Below, piece by piece: positions 24,122 through 36,620 of a stretch of DNA of 64,000 nucleotides. The DNA is taken from contig JAVTVX010000029.1 of NCBI GenBank assembly GCA_033439265.1, forward strand, positions 2,363,501 through 2,427,500, read 5' to 3'. The notes below the pieces were generated by a model. It did no database searches, was not told the origin of the DNA, and was given only the letters and a program-made list of their open reading frames with translations. Position 1 is the stretch's first letter, and each line of letters starts with the position of its first letter. The translations under genes were made by a program, and so were the position numbers. The stretch comes from Dillenia suffruticosa (taxonomy: Eukaryota > Streptophyta > Magnoliopsida > Dilleniales > Dilleniaceae).

Positions 24122-24832
24122 AGTATATAATTACTGAATCAACTAGACGTTAATTTTTTTTATCATTTTATATTATATAGTTCATTGCAATTTATTTTCA
24201 TATAGAAATTGAATGAAAAATAATTTATTTATTTTATTATAATTTATTTCACTATTGTTTAAATCGGATGTTTTAGCCAATGCATTAAAATGTAGTTTGT
24301 GTCGTCTTAATTTTTAGCATGGTCTCCTTAAAATAAATTTTACTTTACTTTCTTAATGCATGAAACTTTTTTTTTTTCTGCAATTCACAAAAAAGCACAA
24401 ATAAAAAATAAATAAAAGAATACCAAAATCAAATTGTCAAAAAAAGACGAAAATAGTTCTGTAATCCATACGCATGATTATATATTCAAAATTAATTTTT
24501 TATTTTTTATTAAAAATTTTATAATTCATTCATTAAATGGATATTTCAAAAAAATTAAGTCCAGAAGATAATGGTATTTACGTCCACCGCCTTTTACTTT
24601 TTCCATTTTTTTTAAAAAATTTTTTTTTAGAGATGGCTCTGGTCTGATTTTCTTGATAAACGTGGCAATCAAGAAAATGGATCGTCTTTCTGTCTGAGGC
24701 CAACAACGACTAGGAGAATTTCCCGGTCGCCGGAATTTCAAGTATCTCCACTCTCTCTCTCTCTCTCTACCGAAGAAGAAAAAGAAGAAGAAGAAGAAGA
24801 AGAAGAGGGCACATCGTCGTCCTTGTGAAGCG
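22260..24832. other. Intergenic DNA between the divergent E2 and UVH3 genes
   Basis: Mostly AT-rich, with an (AT)n array near 24088-24120 and a possible exon relic near 23000-23100. The CT microsatellite at about 24751-24768 and the GAA repeat at about 24774-24808 lie in the likely UVH3 promoter and 5' leader. Confidence 0.5.
23005..23100 (-). pseudogene. Possible exon relic of a HIG1-like membrane protein
   Basis: On the minus strand, after an AG acceptor-like site near 23097, one frame reads RLMRVLVFAQGASVALMVAT followed by AYYHGDKAGSE. The combination of a basic RxxR..AQG start, a hydrophobic helix and YYHGD resembles the inner part of HIG1-type (hypoxia-induced) mitochondrial membrane proteins. 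No other exon, start codon or intact frame was found around it, so it is best treated as an isolated fragment. The family assignment is tentative. Confidence 0.25.
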
Positions 24833-27800
24833 ATGGGAGTTCACGGTCTCTGGGAACTCCTCGCTCCAGTCGGCCGTCGCGTTTCTGTCGAAACCCTCTC
24901 TGGAAAACGACTAGCCATCGGTAACCTCTCTCTTCCCAAAGCCAAGCCCTAAACCTAATCCTAGGTTTATAATTTTGCAAAAAAATTCGGATGATCTCTG
25001 TGATTTTTGTATGTTGTAGATGCGAGTATTTGGATGGTACAATTCATGAAGGCAATGAGAGATGACAAAGGAGAGATGGTGAGGAACGCTCACATATTAG
25101 GGTTTTTCCGTCGAATCTGCAAATTACTCTTCCTTCGCACCAAACCGGTCTTCGTATTCGACGGCGCTACACCGGCTCTCAAGCGCCGAACCGTCATGGC
25201 TCGCCGTCGTCAGCGAGAGGATGCCCAGGCCAAGATTCGAAAAACCGCTGAGAAATTGCTTCTCAAACAAGTACCATTTGAATTTCTCTCTCTCTCTCTC
25301 TCTCTCTCGGTTGACTTTGAGCTGATCATGGGACTTGTTCTGTTATATTATTTTTGATAGGTTAAGAGATTAGAGGAATTGACTAAGGAAATTGAGGACC
25401 AGAGACAGAAAAATGACAAGGGTAAAAGGGTTTTGATTGATGAAACTGATATAACGGCTGGAGGCACATCTGAGAAAAATGGGGTGGTTTCGAGGAGTAA
25501 CCAGGAGGAGTTGGATGAGTTGTAAGCTTGAGATTGTGTTTTAATTTTGCTTTGCGACATAGGACATTTGGATAGTGATATTCTTTGAATTATGTTGTTT
25601 TAGATTGGCGGCGTCTCTTGCTGCAGAGGAAGACAAAGATTTTAGTGGCAATGCATCGACATCTGCTGCTGGTTTTGCTTTGGAGGAAGATGACTGTGAT
25701 GAAGACGAAGAGATGATGCTTGTAAGTATATAAATGTCCTCTTTCAGTTCTATGTTGCGCATGTTATGTGTTTGTTGTCATTGTTTATGGTTTAGTACAT
25801 TATTCATTTGGTAGATTGGTGTTCCTTCCAAAGTGATTTCTGATGGACCTGTCGGTATTACACCCAAGCTAGAAGTGAGATCACTTGTGATTTCCATTAT
25901 TTATGTAGTTTTTCATTGAATTTTAGCATGACTCATCAAGTGTTTTACAAGATTTAGGAGTTGCACAAGATCTTTCAAAAATTTTCATTGTGGTAGAAAT
26001 GCTGCCAAAAGGATAGTCATGTTTGACCAGAAAGTAAGTAACATGATGAATCTTTTTGTTCAGTCTTACCCTCTTGAGCTTAGAATAAGGAAATGTGCGT
26101 CCCATTAAAAATCCAGTTGCACGGAAGAGTTTGAATTGTGTTGTCCCCAGTTTCCCCTCCCCCATGGGAAGTTATTATTCCAATTACTTAGCTGTTGTGG
26201 TGATAATGCTTATTTTGCAGCCAACAATTCCAGCCAAAGTTGATCCTGCAGTCTTAGCTTCCTTGCCTCCGTCAATGCAACTTGATCTTCTTGTGCAGGT
26301 GAATTGTTTGAGTTTCGTATGTTGTCATTTGAAAACTATTGAAAAGGAATAGTAAAATCAAAGTTGACTTTTGTGTTTGTGTAGATGAGAGAAAGGTTGA
26401 TGGCAGAAAATAGACAGAAATATCAGAGGGTCAAAAAGGCAAGTTCCTGATAAAATTTTGATTGCCCTTTCTTACAGTACATTGGAAAGATTTATCTTGC
26501 AATTGGTAACAGTTGGATGTTTACCTGTGTTGGCAGGCCCCTGAGAAATTTTCAGAGCTGCAAATTCAGGCTTACCTTAAAACTGTTGCTTTCCGTCGTG
26601 AAATTGATGAGGTTCAGAAAGCTGCTGCTGGAAGAGGAGTTGGTGGTGTGCAAACTTCAAGGATAGCCTCAGAGGCCAATCGAGAATTTATTTTCTCATC
26701 TTCATTTACTGGCGATAAGGGGTAACTGCTCGTTTTATTGTTTTCTTTTTTCCTATTTTCCACATGTCATGTGCCATAAATAGCTAAGTGGCTATCAGTT
26801 ACAAAAGCAATTCTATGATGCTAAATTCCTTTTTATTTGGCCTCCTGTTTGCTTTGACAAGATGTCTTGATTCCCACTTCCTTTTCATTTGTTACTAACA
26901 TTAGCATTTACCTCAGTGACCTTACATCTGCTGGAAAGGAGGGAAATGAATCTGGTCCACCTCAGATCCAGAATTCATCAGGTACATTGGGTGCCATATC
27001 CTTGGCCTTGAAAAATGCCAGTGGGACAGGTCCTAGTGAACCTGACACCTGTTATGATGATGATGTTGAGACTTACCTGGATGAAAGGGGTCGTGTTCGA
27101 GTCAGTAGAGTAAGAGCTATGGGTATGCAGATGACGCGGGATTTGCAGAGGAATTTAGATATGATGAAAGAGGCTGAGCAAGAGACAATTAATGCACATA
27201 AAACTAGAGCTTCTGAGGACGTTGTCAATAAAATGGTCTCTGGTGTCCCCAGAAGCTTAGTTAACGAAAACAAAAATTCAGAAGCTTCAGAAAATACTAA
27301 TTCTGGAAATGTTAACATAAGTGACAGGAACAAGGAGCACAATTTTGAAAATGGAGGTTCTATTGTTGTATCATTTGAAGTTGATGGTGAAAACAAAAAT
27401 TTTGATGGTGATGATGATCTATTTGCACATTTAGTAGCGGAGGATCCAGAAATGATTTCTTCTGGAAATAACACTCCCTTGGGAAAGCATTCTATTGATT
27501 CTGCTTCAGATTGTGATTGGGAGGAAGGAGTAATTGAAGAAAACGGTCATAAGTTTACTGGTGAAGCTAAAGATGGGAGTAAACTGGACAATGCAGAAGG
27601 CAGCATCTTTTATGAGAGTGAGGTGGAGTGGGAGGAAGGAACAGGTGATGCTGCTGGAGATTTTGTCCCCTGCCCTGTTCAATCCGATAGAGCTGTTTCA
27701 AAAGGTAGTGTGGAAGAAGATGCTGATTTACAGGAAGCAATAAGGAGGAGCCTTGAGGATTTAAGAGGTGACAAGATCATTGATCCATTGTCTGTAGATG

Positions 27801-30800
27801 GCAATAGAAAAAACTTTCAAGAAAGGACCCATGAAAAGAATACGGTTGAGGTATCCCGTCAAGAAGATGAGGGGCTCAGGCTGAATTTCGCAGTTGAAGA
27901 TGCTGTGCAGCAGAAAGCTCCATCTCTTGACATTGTGGATGGAGTTGAGATGTTATGTAATGTGGGAGGAACGGAGTCACTTGGAGAGAGCCTTTCCTTC
28001 CATGGACAACTGGCAGCATCTATAGCTAAAGATCCAGACATGAAGGAAGTAGAGACTGATAAGCCATACAATGCTTCCCCAGTTTCCTGTGCTCAACTTT
28101 CAAACCAATCTGCTCTGGAGAGTATTGGTAAACAACAAGAAGAGATTCCTTCTGTCGAATCAGTCAAGTCATTTGCAGAACCAGATGGTCAGTTTATAGA
28201 GAATCAGCTTTCAGATACTAATAATGTGGGTGCAGGTTCTACGTTTGTAGTCATTTTTTTTCTCTGTGATATCCTTATTTTGACCTTCGTGTCTGATTCC
28301 AATTTTCCTGATGCTTCAGGGTAGTTCTGAAGCTGTTCCAAGTGGGCATTATAGCAGGACAACCAACTTTGCAGTTTCTCATGAGGGTGCTTCAGTCAGA
28401 GAAATGAAGACTGATGGTCATGTTGGCTTTAAAATTGCCGAGGGAACAATGTCTGATATCGTTTCTGAGGACAGAGAGAACTTGGATGTGTCTGCTGTCA
28501 CGGAGAATGAAGAGATACAGGATGAAGCTTTAAAGGTGAATCTGGAGGAAGAAATGCGAATTTTAGACGATGAATGTATGAATTTAGGAGAGGAGCAGAG
28601 AAAGCTTGAAAGGAATGCTGAATCTGTCAACAGTGAGATGTTTGCAGAATGCCAGGTTCATCTTTATTCTACAATCTCTCTGTCTCTCACTCTCTCTTAT
28701 GGCATGTATTAGAATTTAGAAGTTGCAGAGTTGCCACGAACCACGGTGATTGCATTGATCAGATTGAATTCTGGATTAAATATTGAGAATTTAACATTTT
28801 CCTGGTCTTGATCACTCTGCAGCATTGGTTCCTGCCTGATTGTGAATCCACTAGAAAGGTCAAAAATCTCCTCTATATGGTGCATAAATAGGACTCCGGC
28901 ACTCATAGTCATGGCATGCTCTTAAACTCCATTTTTGTTCATGTGAAGCTTACATCTTATAGCGGTTTTAGCAGATAATTACCATGAGATGGAGATAGAA
29001 AACCAGGACGAGACTCCCTGAAATCTGTAATGCATTTATCAGTCTAGAGGAATCTTTTCAACTTTTTGTTCATATTTGATATTTGTTTGACTAACCTACC
29101 AACATTATTGTTGTCGCTTTAACTTCTTGGCTTGATTAAATCATACTTATTGTTTTGGATTGTACCAGCTGGTTGGACAACTAACATGGTAAATATGCCC
29201 TAAACGGGTCCATGTTACAAATTAGGTCCAAAAAATATGCAATTGGTAAGGTTTCAATGATCTGCCATGTTTCTTTAGCAACCATTTGAATCAGGTGAGT
29301 TTGCTCAACCTGTGCTAGTTAGTCATGAGAAGACTGTTGCCTCTAAAGCATCAAGCCTAGACCTGCCATCTTGCTGTTGCAAGAGCAAGTTCCATAGTTG
29401 TGATGTCTACGGCTCCATGATGGACCGCAATTAAGTTATGGAATGGAAGAAAAGGCATCCTAAAAGCAGCTCTCACTTGATTGTGAAGCAGTTGTGTATT
29501 TCTATGGAAGATTATAAGATTTGGCGACCAAGTACCTTTAGTGGATAATTGAAAATTAAGGAACCTGGATAAGGTTAATACTTTAAATAATTTTGTAGAC
29601 AGCCCTTTTTTTTGGGGGGGGGGATGGTGGGGGCGGGGTTATCTTTTTTGGTGCTTTAATATTGTTTGATTTGATATTTTCTTCCTATTTCTCTTGGGAA
29701 ATCTTTGTCCCTTCCATTTTAAGTTTTTCCAGATAGGAATGGTTGGGCCTTCAGATACTTGTTCAACGCTGCCAAAATTCCTGTTTGCCTGTGTAATGAC
29801 TCATAACTAATCTTGAAAGAACCATGCATTTGATATCCGAGTACCTTTTCAGGAATTGCTGCAAATGTTTGGCTTACCCTATATCATTGCTCCAATGGAA
29901 GCTGAAGCTCAATGTGCATATATGGAACTTGCAAATCTTGTTGATGGTGTGGTAACAGATGACTCAGACGTGTTCCTGTTTGGAGCTCGAAGTGTTTATA
30001 AGAATTTATTCGACGATCGCAAATATGTTGAGACATACTTCATGAAGGTTTGGAGCTAGAAGAGCATCTTTTATGTTTGTTATATTCTTCAATGATAAAT
30101 TGTTTAAATGAATGGGAGATGGCGAGAGGAGAATTAACACAATGAGTGGAAAAGAAAACAATGAAAGATGTTTTTGCTAAATATATATACAAGAGTTACC
30201 ATGAATTAAAATAGGATGCTAACTAAGAAATAGAAAACCTAGATACAAAAATCTTTGACCTTCTCTAATTATATACACATTCTTTTCCCTAATTATATTA
30301 TATAAATCAAGGAAGATATTTCCTTATTATATGTCTTGGTTTGGAGAAGAATATAATAAAATCAAAGATCTTCCCTAATTATATTACATAAATTAGGGAA
30401 GAATAAAACATACTAAATGCATATCTTTCAACACAATGTCTTGTTGCTAGATAAATATTCAATCTCACATCAACTGATCACTATGCCCAACACTTGGGTC
30501 TTGTTTTCTTGTCTGTTCTTATTGTGTTACAGTGCATGAGGTAGCTGTATGCTTTTGATTGGATTTTGTCTCAGTTCTGTTGAATGATTCTGGTTCATCA
30601 TGTTTTGTAAATCTTGTATTTAATTCACCAGCCAGGCTCTCTTTTATGTCATTGCTCTCTCCCTGGTTTTGCTTTCTTTTCTTGTCAAAAGCACATGTTT
30701 TGGATTGATAGCTGATTCCTTATTAGTCTATTCATCCTTTTTGTCTTATATTCTTCTTTGTAGGTATTGGCTGCGATGTTAAAAAATGGTTATATGGATT

Positions 30801-32435
30801 TTCCATATCAGTTATTATGCTGATCTATTTACTTTACCAGGACATTGAGAGTGAGCTGGGCTTAACTAGAGAAAAGCTAATTCGCATGGCCCTGCTTCTT
30901 GGAAGTGATTATACTGAGGGGGTCAGGTACATGTATTATATTTCTAGTGTTATAGTGAGTTGCGCCTGTCTTTTCTTTTTTGTATGCTTACCCCTGTTTG
31001 CATGCTCTGCCTTCGATTTCTCTGACTGTGCAGCGGTATTGGCATTGTTAATGCTATTGAGGTTGTGAATGCATTTCCTGAGGAAGATGGCCTGCATAAA
31101 TTTCGAGAGTGGGTGGAGTCACCTGATCCCGCCATCCTAGGAAAGCTGGACACAAGAAATGGATCTTCTTCAAGGAAAAGAGCATCAAAAACTGCTGATG
31201 GTGATGTGAATAATTCAAATGACAAAGTGAAAATAGTATTTGCAAGTGATAGTGATGCTTCCCAAGTTAATGAGCTCAATGACTCCACGGATCCAATTCA
31301 AAGTACAAAGCAGATTTACATGGAGACTCATGTAAGCTTTGGTTTCTTCCTGTTAGCATTTCTATTTTAGATTGAAAGATGGTTCTGTTCTAATTCATGC
31401 ATGCTAGGATAATACAGAGAAATGTGAGCAAGAATTGGCATATTCCTCCTTCATTTCCAAGTGAGGCTGTTCTTTCTGCATATTTTTCTCCACAAGTGGA
31501 CAGTTCAACTGAGCCTTTCTCGTGGGGGAAACCAGATCTTTTTGTTCTTCGCAGGTGAGTTATTTATTAGTGCTCTGCTTAGTTCCATGGTGCCTAAGTG
31601 TATTTCTTTGTCTGCAGGCAGGTAGCTTGAGGAATTTTCTTCCTTTCTACTACCTTATGTTTCGTGGAGCTGGGGTTGAGGGAGGGGAAGACAGTGGTTT
31701 TCTCTTTTGTTTTATTTTATTTTATTTTATTTTTTTGGGGGGGTTTGGGATGATTTACAAAATGTTTCCCTTTTCTCTATAAAGAATGCATTTTTTTTAA
31801 TGGTCCATCTGAAGAGATTTATGCATGTTTTTACTTATGCTATTTTACCAACAGATTATGCTGGGAGAAGTTTGGTTGGGCTAGCCAGAAAGCAGATGAG
31901 TTGCTACTACCTGTTTTGAAGGAGTATGATAAACATGAGGTAAGTGCTCTCGCTTTCTCTCTCTCTTCTTACATGTGCATGTAGATGTGAATGCACACAC
32001 ATGAATGCACAAGTAACCAACCTAAGACTCGTTAAAACATAAACTCATCTCCATGTCATTATCATTGTATATTCTGTTTGCCTTCATTGTTGCCCTTGCC
32101 AAGCATTAGCAGTTGCAGTTTGTGATGTCTCTGTTAATTCTGATTAATAGGAAAGTTACCATGGTAGGAGTAACAATTTTCGACTTCTTGATTGATGCTT
32201 CTCTATGCTAAAATAAAAATTGCAAAAAGTGATAGAAATTCACAATATGAATACATCCCTTTTGGCTGTTCAATGAAAAGAAATATCTGAAGACGGTCTT
32301 GTGAGCAGTTTAATGCCTTTGGAATCTTAAATCAATCAATCCAGTTTGTCACCTCATTGTCAAAATTTGTTGTCTTAATTTAATCATTTAGAAGAATAAC
32401 TACTCACTGGAATCCTAAGAACTTTTGATTTGCTT

Positions 32436-32466
<31 letters not shown>

Positions 32467-33875
32467 TTTAATTTATTTATTTATTTTTTTTTTGTGATTG
32501 TGCTAATTGGTGATGAAGACTCAACTGCGGTTGGAAGCATTTTACACTTTCAATGAGAAATTTGCCAAGATTCGTAGTAAAAGAATAAAAAAGGCAGTTA
32601 AAGGAATTACTGGAAGTCCGTCGTCAAAGTTGATGGATGATCATGTGGAAGAAGCATGTAAAGGAAGAAAGAAAAGGGGACCAAACCATTCCAGAGAAAA
32701 GGACAATGAAACTGATGAACTTTCAGGAGGAAATGATATGACCAGTAGAGGTGACAGTAATTGTTCAGAAAGAACAACTCCGAAGAAGTCAAGAAAAAGA
32801 AAAAATCACAGGGAACCGGCTAACACTGAAGCAGCAGATCATGATCAAGCTTCTAATACGTTATCACGCAGAAGTAGAAACTCTGGAAAAGGGAGAGGGA
32901 GAGGCTCTAAGGGAGGAAAAGGAAGGAGAGCAGATGGTCCTGTATTTGCTGAAGCAAGCTCTAACAGAGGTGGTGACAGTGGTAATGAACAGGATATGCA
33001 CCTCGAGAACTCAGAAGCACAACATGTAGTTAGGAGGGTAAGCGTTATTAACCTTATAACAGACTACAGCATTCTTGTGGTTGAAATTGAACAATATGAT
33101 TAGGCTACAATTCTTTTCATGAATTGTTTATACTGGTTGCTTTGTCATCTGTCTCTCTCACAATTGTATTTTTTTTTTATCCTTATTAATTATTCAGTCA
33201 ACACGCTTGCGGAAGCCAGTGAGTTACATTGTGAACGACTCTGGATATGGAAGCGAGTCATTTGATCAAAATGATGAGAAGGAATCATCTTTAGATGAGG
33301 ATTTAGTTCAATATGCTCCTGGGCCTTCGCAGCTAAAGAACCAGTCCAGATATGGAGATTCTTTATTATTTGAAGGGAAGGAATCCTCTGACTTGGGAGG
33401 TGGATTCTGCACCAGTGACCTTGAAGCAGAAAGCATGGTAGATAGACCTGATTCAAGTGAGCATGCTAAATCTGCTTTTGAAGATGAGATTTCTAAAGAG
33501 TACCTTAAAATGGGAGGTGGGTTTTGTCATGATGAAGATGAGACTGGTAAGGCCCAAGAAGATTATGGTTCGGTGCAAGCCAGTGCTACCATCCTGGATC
33601 ATGCTGATTTTGCCCATTCAAGCGATGAGAAGCATACTGGCAATTACGCAGTTCAATCAGGTTTTAGCTCAAAAGGAACTTCAGATGGACTTCATGATGG
33701 AGGGGCACATGTAACAGATATTGATCAAGATGTAAATTGTTCAAATGTTGCAAGTGAAATCTGTCATTCTGCAGATGCGATGCATTTGCAGAATAGTATT
33801 GGGCATGATTCTGGGACTGCCACTGTAAAATTAAGTCCTATGCCTTTCTTAAGAAGAAAGAGAAGGAAAAGTTGA
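24833..33875 (+). CDS. UVH3: DNA repair endonuclease UVH3 (XPG/RAD2 family)
   Basis: Sixteen exons: 24833-24920, 25020-25270, 25361-25521, 25604-25721, 26221-26298, 26385-26438, 26537-26721, 26917-28225, 28320-28655, 29853-30047, 30841-30926, 31034-31331, 31418-31554, 31855-31939, 32519-33037, 33198-33875. Phases agree throughout, giving 1525 residues against about 1479 in Arabidopsis. The N-nuclease region starts [12 protein letters not shown] and includes [15 protein letters not shown]. An acidic spacer holds a ubiquitin-interacting motif ([15 protein letters not shown], about 578-592). The I-nuclease region (from about 861) carries [13 protein letters not shown] and [11 protein letters not shown], followed by the helix-hairpin-helix [20 protein letters not shown]. 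The C-terminus has [11 protein letters not shown]-type repeats and a basic end, FLRRKRRKS. It makes the 3' incision in nucleotide excision repair in the nucleus. The exon 8 end (28225, donor GTGGGT) is the least certain border: the stronger-looking GT sites nearby break the frame. Exon 6 ends at a GC donor. Confidence 0.93.
26439..26536 (+). other. GC-AG intron of UVH3
   Basis: Exon 6 ends ...GTCAAAAAG and the intron starts GCAAGT instead of GTAAGT, ending GTTGGCAG. Protein continuity (QRVKK joined to APEKFSELQ) matches the family, and no nearby GT restores it. The rest of the donor matches U1 consensus well, as is usual for GC-AG introns. Confidence 0.85.
28656..29852 (+). other. Large UVH3 intron
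   Basis: About 1.2 kb between exons 9 and 10, splitting the protein just before the I-nuclease domain. It contains a G-rich run near 29616-29637 and no further exon. The flanking residues (SEMFAECQ and [10 protein letters not shown]) are contiguous in the family, which confirms nothing is missing. Confidence 0.8.
30048..30840 (+). other. UVH3 intron with probable inserted repeat and hairpin
   Basis: The segment at about 30110-30480 is AT-rich, with repeated CCCTAATTATATTA-type phrases and an 11-bp perfect inverted repeat, CTTCCCTAATT and AATTAGGGAAG (30370-30401). It looks like a decayed transposable-element piece inserted in the intron, but the element type cannot be named. Confidence 0.5.
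32438..32466 (+). repeat. (TTG)n microsatellite in a UVH3 intron
   Basis: About nine TTG units within the intron before exon 15, close to the acceptor at 32518. Confidence 0.9.
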
Positions 33876-36230
33876 GATATGTATTTCATATTCTATAATT
33901 GGTTGTGTTTAATGACTGATGATAATTTATATTATTTAGCATCTGTGTAATCATTTCATTGTCCGGTTCAATTTTTTCTACTTCCTATTATATGGGAGAT
34001 CCGTGGGGGTGGCAACCTTTGGATACTTTGTTTAGTGTATTGGGTTTTAAGTAGCATGTTCTAAGTATGAGCAGCTTAACATAAATCTATCCTTGAATTC
34101 CCTTGACAGCCATATCCTTCTCCGAAGTCCCATATTACCGGGTTGGGTTCTGATCTCATTCAGGTCATATCATTTTTTTTTTTTTTTGAGCTCTTCATGA
34201 TTCAAAATATTTATTCTCAAAAGCTCTCTCCTCTTAATTGCTTTTTCGCTCTAAATTCTTCTTCTTGGGCTTCTTAATGAAACTGCTATTTCAGGAGTAT
34301 GCCGCAGATAACTATACTTCTGGTGTCAGGTTCAGTTCTTCAACTCTTTCTTTTGTTGTGAGCAACCTTTCCCAATTGTTATATTCTCGCGTGCTTTGTT
34401 TTTTCTGGCTGTTTGGAACTAGCATCAAATGCATCCCAATTAATATAGAATATACCGCTTCAGTTGGTGTAAGTATGATGAATGGAGTTCAAAGTTACAA
34501 GTCTCAATGAAATTATTGTTTGTTTGTTGATTGTGTTAATTGTTTTGCACTTGATCATCTTCTGCGATCTATTTATTTATTTATAAATTTTTGTGCATCT
34601 TCTGTGATTTACTTGTGACTTATTATGTTAGTTTAGGATAAAGACACTTTATTGGGCTTTTCTCCTGTGGATTATCCAATCTGTCCCCATTCTAGATGGA
34701 GCACCTGGTCTCGCTTCTGGAAAAAATTTTGAGGTTCCTCTGCATGCATATTCAGGACGACAAGAAATTTACCGAGTGCATGCCCAACTGGTTCTTTTCA
34801 TTTCATCACCACCTCCGTTGTATGTCTGTTCCTTTTGTTTTCATTGTCCCACCTTTTTTTTCATTATGAGCACTAAATTCTCATTAACACCATAGCGCAC
34901 AGAATTTCTGTCCAATCCTTTTTGTGTAAATGGAATACCATTTTTAAAATGACAATGTGGGGAAGCACAGGGGATAAACTTTTTGCCAATACTATTGGGC
35001 AACATTGAAATATTATTCTGATTCAGCGTCAAATCCATGGATCCTTGAACCATGAATGGTACTGGTATGTCCTGTCATGACTGATGTATATAACTTGTAG
35101 GCTACTGATTTTGTTAAAACCAACCAGTCAGGTGGCTTGCGTTTCAATGTAGCAACCTTCTCGATTAATCACCCATTCATTGAATTCTATTTAATTAGTC
35201 TACTGACATTCTCTCTCTTGTTCTTTGTAGTATGGAAAAGCTTGATCCAAGGCCAAATCCTTCAGCAGTCAGCATTACAGGTGATGGCTTCAGGGCTCTT
35301 ATAATTTTCTTTTCAAGCTATTGTCCTTGGAGGCCTTCCCATGTAACTGCAGGATTTTTCATTGCCGCATGAAACATTCATCAGCTTGCATAAAATCCAC
35401 ATATCAACTTGAAAGAGTATCCATATTTGCTAAATATTGCTTTAGAGTTGAGTGAACTGGCCCCAGGGCACAGTATCAGAGACATCAACCAGACAGAGAT
35501 TGCATATGCGCCATACTAGAGGACTCATGGCTGATGATCAGGCAAACGCCATCTGCAGATAGGAATTTTGGATGACAGTACTGTTGATGACATGCAAAGT
35601 AACTAAGTTGGAATAAATGCTTAAAGCCCACATGGAGTGTAGGTACCATATCACATTGCAGCCATATAGTGAGATTCTTTGTGCTTGTTGAAGAGCGCTT
35701 TTGTGTCTTCCAGTAAAATCAGGTAACTGAAGTTAATCTGGATAACTCCTGTAATGTCCCAACACAAATACCTTTTGACTGCTTTGTTTATGTGTTGTGG
35801 GAACACCAAATATTTTATGTGCAACCTTTTAATATTTGACATCAACATACGGAATCAGCTTCTCTTTTGTTAGATATTTTTCTTTTTCCTTTGCATTTTC
35901 TTTGTTAAAAGGAGAGAGTATGACAACCAAAAAATGAATCTCCTCGTCTAAGTCTTTGGGTGCTTGTCCCTGGCTGGCAGTTGTTTCTCACTTTCTGAGA
36001 TTTGAGGGGCGTCAGATATGGCTTTCTTAACCCTTCAGCCATTGGTCTCAAGATTAATTTTTACCTTCATACTTGTGGCCATATCCACCTTCTGTCCGTT
36101 CTCTCTTCTTCCTGTCTAGCATACTGTTCTCTCTGAACTTTCTTACAACTTTAACCTCTAAGGCATTGAGCAATGAGATAGATACCTGCTGCCTCATGGC
36201 TTTCAACTATGTCCTTTTGTTTTAAACCAG
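33876..36230. other. UVH3 3' region and intergenic DNA
   Basis: The first part is probable UVH3 3' untranslated region. A TTTTGAGCTCTTC region and several AG/GT pairs (for example near 34290-34330 and 35230-35282) could reflect transcribed, spliced 3' sequence, but no continuing UVH3 frame was found after the TGA at 33873. No other gene seen. Confidence 0.45.
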
Positions 36231-36234
36231 TTGG

Positions 36235-36620
36235 CCGCGGTTGGCTTATCAGTCACATGATCTGGATATTTATGTTGTTTGCTACAAGGGTTATGAAACT
36301 AGAGATTACTTGTTATTACATTGCCTTGTAGCATGGGAGATTTTATTTTTTATTCGCAATAACCAGTGGGTTTGTCACAGAAAGATGCCTGATTTGTTCA
36401 ACTCAAGTTTGAGGCTTTGTGGGTGGAAAGGATGTTTCTTTGTTGTTAAAAGCGCTCTTGTAACTCTTCCTTGGTGTCTTTGAATGGAAAGGAATGATAG
36501 GATTTTCAGAATTCTTTTTTCTTTTGGGTCAATCCCTTTTATGTAAGAATATATATATATATATATTTTTTTTTTAAATCTTTCTACGCCATGCATGAGG
36601 GATTTTCAAAGATTCTAGTT
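36235..36620 (+). mobile_element. L1-type LINE fragment (zf-RVT region)
   Basis: The plus frame 36241-36480 contains ETRDYLLLHCLVAWEILFF, then RNNQWVCHRKMPDL, VTLPWCL and, after a stop, MERNDRIFRI. This matches the C-terminal zinc-binding (zf-RVT) segment of plant L1-type reverse-transcriptase proteins (DHLLLHC..A..LW ... W..WRERN.R.F). It is an isolated, stop-containing piece; no RT core was found. Confidence 0.7.

Noticed and set aside
27073-27474. Minus-strand 133-codon frame inside UVH3 exon 8
   Set aside because: Serine/leucine-rich mirror of the acidic UVH3 spacer; the plus-strand frame is clearly the gene.
32507-33103. Start codon at 32507 as an independent gene
   Set aside because: The frame from 32519 is UVH3 exon 15, preceded by an acceptor AG; the upstream ATG is intronic.
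34238-34510. Possible extra UVH3 exon or downstream gene
   Set aside because: UVH3 ends in a basic tail with a clear TGA at 33873-33875; no frame continuity or family motif was found further on.
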